64,000 nucleotides of DNA from Acidobacteriota bacterium. Lineage in GTDB: Bacteria; Acidobacteriota; Terriglobia; Terriglobales; Acidobacteriaceae. Each line of letters starts with the position of its first letter. The stretch's first letter is position 1. Shown here piece by piece: positions 60,998 to 64,000 of the stretch. A model generated the notes under the pieces. That model saw nothing but the letters and a program-made list of their open reading frames with translations, was not told the DNA's origin and ran no database searches. The translations under genes were made by a program, and so were the position numbers. The DNA is taken from positions 124,001 to 188,000 of the forward strand of contig JAJYVF010000005.1 in the NCBI GenBank assembly GCA_021792135.1, written 5' to 3'.

Positions 60998-61074
60998 GTT
61001 GCACGCAGGAAGATGATTCGGTGCCGGAGTATCCTAAGGACCCTGGATATTATGGTTGGCGAAGGTACTGACGA

Positions 61075-62196
61075 ATGCGACGAATGATGCTGATCCTGCT
61101 GGTCGCTCTCCTGGGCGGGGCGCAGCAGAAGGCGAGCGACTCCTGGAAGATCGCGCCCTTCACGCGCCCGGCGAGCGGGAATCCCGTGATCACGCCCAAT
61201 CCTTCCTCGACATTTCAGGATCCGGTCCGCAAGGCCCCCGTTCACTGGGAAGCTCTGCATACCTTCAACCCCGCTGCCATTGTGCGGAACGGAAAAATCG
61301 ACGTGCTCTATCGTGCCGAAGACAACACCGGCGCGATGCAGATCGGCATGCATACCTCGCGGCTGGGTCTCGCTGAAAGCTCGGACGGAATCCACTTCGC
61401 CCGCCGCAGCACCCCCGTCTTTTATCCTGCGGACGACAGTCAGAAGGATCGCGAATGGCCAGGCGGCGTGGAAGACCCGCGTATCGTTGAGTCTCCGGAC
61501 GGAACCTATGTCCTGACTTATACACAGTGGAATCGCAAAATCTACTCCGTGGGGATTGCGACTTCACCGGATCTTATCCACTGGACGAAATATGGGCCTG
61601 CGTTTCTGCATGCGGAAGGCGGCAAGTACGCAAACCTGAAGTACAAGTCGGCGGGGATTGTCACGACGCTGCGAAACGGCAGACTGGTTGCGGCACAGAT
61701 CCACGGCACCTACTGGATGTACTGGGGCGAAGGCGCCATTCATCTGGCAACCTCACCGGATCTTATCCACTGGACCCCGGTAGAGGATTCCGCCGGCAAC
61801 CCGGTCGAAGTTCTGCGGCCGCGGCCGGGCCATTTCGACAGCAGCTTCCCGGAGACCGGTCCTCCGCCAGTACTGACGCCACGCGGTATTGTCGTCATCT
61901 ACAACGGGAAGAACGCGGCTTCCGGTGGCGATCCGAAGCTCGCGCCGTACACATATGCGGCAGGGGAAGCCCTGTTCGATGCGCATAATCCCCGGCGCCT
62001 TCTCGCACAGACCGAGAATCCCGTTCTGCAACCCACTCTGCCTTATGAGAGGAGCGGTCAGTATGCAGCCGGAACCACCTTCGCGGAAGGGCTCGTGCAT
62101 TTCCGCGATGAGTGGTTTTTATACTACGGCTGTGCCGACTCCCTGGTTGCGGTCGCCACGACTCCCGCGCCGGTCGACAGGGAACCTGGGCGTTAG
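61075..62196 (+). CDS. Exported GH130-like glycosidase/phosphorylase
   Basis: Five-bladed propeller protein of 373 residues resembling GH130 (beta-mannoside phosphorylases and hydrolases). Short signal sequence MRRMMLILLVALLGGAQQ. Conserved bits are FNPAAIVRNGKIDVLYRAED, GGVEDPRIVES (ED pair), VGIATSPDLIHWTKYGPAF, EGAIHLATSPDLIHW and FAEGLVHFRDEWFLYYGCAD. Two blades share an identical 23-base DNA segment (61564-61586 and 61753-61775). Being exported, it is unlikely to depend on cytosolic phosphate and may be a hydrolase acting on mannosides. It starts 77 bases after the cytochrome gene and may belong to the same transcript. Confidence 0.82.
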   Translation: MRRMMLILLVALLGGAQQKASDSWKIAPFTRPASGNPVITPNPSSTFQDPVRKAPVHWEALHTFNPAAIVRNGKIDVLYRAEDNTGAMQIGMHTSRLGLAESSDGIHFARRSTPVFYPADDSQKDREWPGGVEDPRIVESPDGTYVLTYTQWNRKIYSVGIATSPDLIHWTKYGPAFLHAEGGKYANLKYKSAGIVTTLRNGRLVAAQIHGTYWMYWGEGAIHLATSPDLIHWTPVEDSAGNPVEVLRPRPGHFDSSFPETGPPPVLTPRGIVVIYNGKNAASGGDPKLAPYTYAAGEALFDAHNPRRLLAQTENPVLQPTLPYERSGQYAAGTTFAEGLVHFRDEWFLYYGCADSLVAVATTPAPVDREPGR

Positions 62197-62340
62197 CACA
62201 GACGCGCTACCGCCCAGATTCGTCGTCTTCCTCGCAGGACAGAAGGATTGCGACTGCTCCATCATCTGCGCCGGAGCCCTGCATCGTACTGCCGATCAGA
62301 TGCCTCGAACCTTGATCCAGCCCACTCTGCGCTTCGCTTG

Positions 62341-63225
62341 TCAGCGCAGAGCATCAGCATGAGCCCGAAGGTGCGGCTTTCCCCAGTTGAAGTAGTGACC
62401 CAGTATGCCTTTGACGATCAGGTGATCGGTCGACGCGGTCGCCCCCCATCCTGCACCGAAGTTTATCTCCCATTTCGGGGAAACGAAGAGATTCACCACA
62501 GGAAAGAATTGCTGCTGCTGATTGTGCAGATTCACAAAATGCCCGAATTCTCCCCAGTAGCCGTAATATTCGATGCCGAAGTTGATGACCGGCTTAGGCT
62601 GGTAGGTGATGGTTGCCGCGGGTCCGAAGGTCACGCCGTGCGGAGATACATCGCGATAGTAGTAGTTAACCACTGCCTTCGGCGTTCCTGGCGGCAGCGA
62701 CGTCGGGTGGATTCCCCAGTTCATGGTCGTATTGACGGACCAATACCACTTTCCCAGCGTCTGATCGACGATGGGCATGATCTGCCATGACCAGGTCGGA
62801 TTGGCGTACTGCGAACGGGCATAGCCGAACTCATTCGAAAGACTCACTCCCACGGGCCAGTGCCACGAGGGAGGGATACGCACACGCGGACGAATATGAT
62901 CGCCTACCCACTGCACACCCGTGCCGTTATGCTCCTCAGTGAAGATATAGAAGCCCACTTCCGCCCAGTTCGACAGCCCCTGCGTCAGCTCAATGGTCTC
63001 GTGTTCCTGCCCCTGAGTGGGCAGCATGCCGAACTGCTTCGTTGTGCTTCCCTCGACGGTGTAATTACTGTGTAACTCCGTCAGGAGCGTGCCGGGCGGC
63101 ATAGTTTCCGAAGGATAAACCTGAATTTCGTAGTTATCCTGTGCGTGGAGGCTGGGACAAACAAGGAGCAGGAGCAGAGCTGAGATCCCGATGCACACTC
63201 GCAACGGATCGAAAGACAGATTCAT
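62341..63225 (-). CDS. Outer-membrane beta-barrel-like protein
   Basis: Exported protein of 294 residues with signal peptide (VCIGISALLLLLVCPSLHAQ). ATG 63225 has AGAGGTGA upstream. The mature protein is rich in Trp, Tyr and Phe in alternating strands (WAEVGFYIFTEE, VGVSLSNEFGYARSQY, VINFGIEYYGYWGEFGHFV, WEINFGAGWGATASTDHLIV), the pattern of a beta-barrel of roughly 10-12 strands. It resembles uncharacterised outer-membrane proteins annotated as transporters or MetA-pathway phenol-degradation-like proteins, which is a loose memory only. It converges on the GH130-like gene. Function unknown. Confidence 0.7.
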   Translation of the reverse strand: MNLSFDPLRVCIGISALLLLLVCPSLHAQDNYEIQVYPSETMPPGTLLTELHSNYTVEGSTTKQFGMLPTQGQEHETIELTQGLSNWAEVGFYIFTEEHNGTGVQWVGDHIRPRVRIPPSWHWPVGVSLSNEFGYARSQYANPTWSWQIMPIVDQTLGKWYWSVNTTMNWGIHPTSLPPGTPKAVVNYYYRDVSPHGVTFGPAATITYQPKPVINFGIEYYGYWGEFGHFVNLHNQQQQFFPVVNLFVSPKWEINFGAGWGATASTDHLIVKGILGHYFNWGKPHLRAHADALR

Positions 63226-63490
63226 TTCACCTCTTTTTGGGTTCAGGGGCCAGGTCAGCGCGTCATTACTTTTCCATTACGATTCCAGGCCACGGATTCA
63301 ACGGTCCGGCGTAACGGAAAAGTCAATTTCCCTTCCATTGTAGTAGGAAACCTCGCGCGAGCGATGTCCCCCGCGGCGCAGCATACCTTCGGCCCGGACA
63401 TTTGCCGGACCGCAGAGAATCTGCGCAGGCGCGGTGCGCCGCTGGTGAAGGCGCCCGCCGGGGACAGCGACTTTCGAACGGGAGGCGCTG

Positions 63491-63757
63491 TCAGATTGCG
63501 ACAGCTGCCGGTGAAGATTGCATCTGCCGAATGAGGAAATCCGCAGTCCGGGTGGCAAGCGCCTGAATCGTAAGCCCAGCATTCGCAGAGGACTGCGCAG
63601 GGATCGCCGAACCATCCATCACGAGCGGATTGTGCACTTCCCGGATGCGGCCGAACTTATCGCACACACCTCTCCCGGACGTCTGACTCATGCGGACACC
63701 GCCTGCGAAATCGGCCCGGCGGGATTCCTGCATAAGTCCGTTGCGCCTGCGGCTCAC
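63491..63757 (-). pseudogene. C-terminal remnant of a GMC oxidoreductase
   Basis: The minus strand encodes 88 residues whose last 60 match the conserved end of FAD-dependent GMC oxidoreductases: GGVRMSQTSGRGVCDKFGRI, REVHNPLVMDGSAIPAQSSA and NAGLTIQALATRTADFLIRQ. The FAD-binding N-terminal portion, some 450 residues, is absent: upstream sequence (63758 onward) is AT-rich and unrelated. I read this as the fossil of a deleted gene. The alternative, a frameshifted gene continuing beyond the window, is unlikely because no GMC similarity is seen to 64000. Confidence 0.75.
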
Positions 63758-64000
63758 AGAACCTCTATCCCCTTGTCTTTTCCGGACTAATTAATTTTTC
63801 GTCATTATCGCAAAGGCTATCGGCTAACACTGGCAATCCGCAGGCTGAGCGGTCCCGCGAATACGAACGCATCGCAGGCCCGGGAGGCACCGACAGATCG
63901 ATGAATCAGGCCTCCAGCATCGCTGGAGCCTGCTTCGCCGCCCAGTTCAGAATCAGCGCGGGCGTCCGGAAAGGACAATCAGCGCGGTCGGCTCCCCGAC
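63758..64000. other. Window edge: AT-rich junction and hairpin
   Basis: Contains an AT-rich patch (TAATTAATTTTTCGTCATTA, 63788-63807) at the truncation point of the GMC remnant. A hairpin CAGGCCTCCAGC / GCTGGAGCCTG (63907-63932, one bulge) follows. On the minus strand an open frame enters from the right edge and ends at 63906 (last residues LNWAAKQAPAMLEA); it could be a gene's 3' end, in which case the hairpin lies within its last codons. Too short to classify. Confidence 0.3.

Noticed and set aside
1-64000. CRISPR array, prophage or integrative element
   Set aside because: No regularly spaced repeats, cas genes, integrase, transposase or phage structural genes were found. The few remnants (VOC, GMC) are isolated fragments.

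Overview
The window is one continuous high-GC piece of bacterial chromosome. It has no rRNA, tRNA, CRISPR array, intact transposase or phage gene that I can recognise. The gene repertoire points to Acidobacteriota, probably class Terriglobia (an inference from family repertoire, not a phylogeny). The markers are an Oar-type TonB-dependent receptor with an N-terminal carboxypeptidase-regulatory domain, CRTAC1/ASPIC-UnbV and TPR proteins, a bacterial tricorn-protease homologue, a hybrid-type sensor kinase with a long Reg_prop propeller, DUF885 and DUF4397 proteins, and several plant-polysaccharide glycosidases. Many long open frames lie antisense to real genes; they follow from the GC-rich codon usage and are left out.

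Layout. 1-6.9 kb: prephenate dehydrogenase, an exported tricorn-like protease and an exported GH2 glycosidase, with a dispersed palindromic repeat. 6.9-12.5 kb (minus strand): sensor kinase, response regulator, exported hypothetical protein and a membrane-bound ferritin/VIT1 iron exporter (MbfA type), followed upstream by a DtxR/MntR-type metal repressor. 13.5-14.9 kb: an exported right-handed beta-helix protein. 15.4-20.8 kb (plus): trpS-scpA, a small membrane gene, a broken VOC gene on the other strand, scpB-rluB and a small membrane peptide. 20.9-29.9 kb: thrS, a DUF4397 lipoprotein, a tandem HD/HD-GYP protein, Ada, TonB with a coupled 37-residue membrane peptide that is easily missed, a MogA/MoaB protein, a DedA-like protein and a small membrane protein.

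29.9-38 kb: xylulokinase, an exported DUF885 peptidase, a Tat-exported GH28 enzyme and the lactate-utilisation operon lutABC. These fit a plant-litter carbon lifestyle. 38-42.6 kb: a divergent K+-independent-type membrane pyrophosphatase ending in a strong terminator hairpin, then a VOC-lumazine synthase fusion overlapping nusB and a small membrane protein. 42.7-47.5 kb: a sugar-phosphate gene group (TIM-barrel epimerase, 6-phospho-3-hexuloisomerase-like SIS protein and SDR on the minus strand; 2OG-Fe(II) oxygenase and PfkB kinase on the plus strand). Between its two arms are a second copy of the dispersed repeat and a perfect CRP-type palindrome.

47.6-62.2 kb: the most unusual region. A redoxin-like protein and a cytochrome c/copper-monooxygenase-like/TPR fusion diverge from a TonB-dependent receptor with a good sigma70-type promoter. 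The receptor is followed by two TPR proteins, a Tat-exported seven-bladed CRTAC1 protein, a heptahaem cytochrome-TPR fusion and an exported GH130-like protein. All are predicted to act in the cell envelope. Together they look like an outer-membrane uptake plus periplasmic redox system whose substrate cannot be named from sequence. 62.3-64 kb: an outer-membrane-type protein and the truncated C-terminus of a GMC oxidoreductase.
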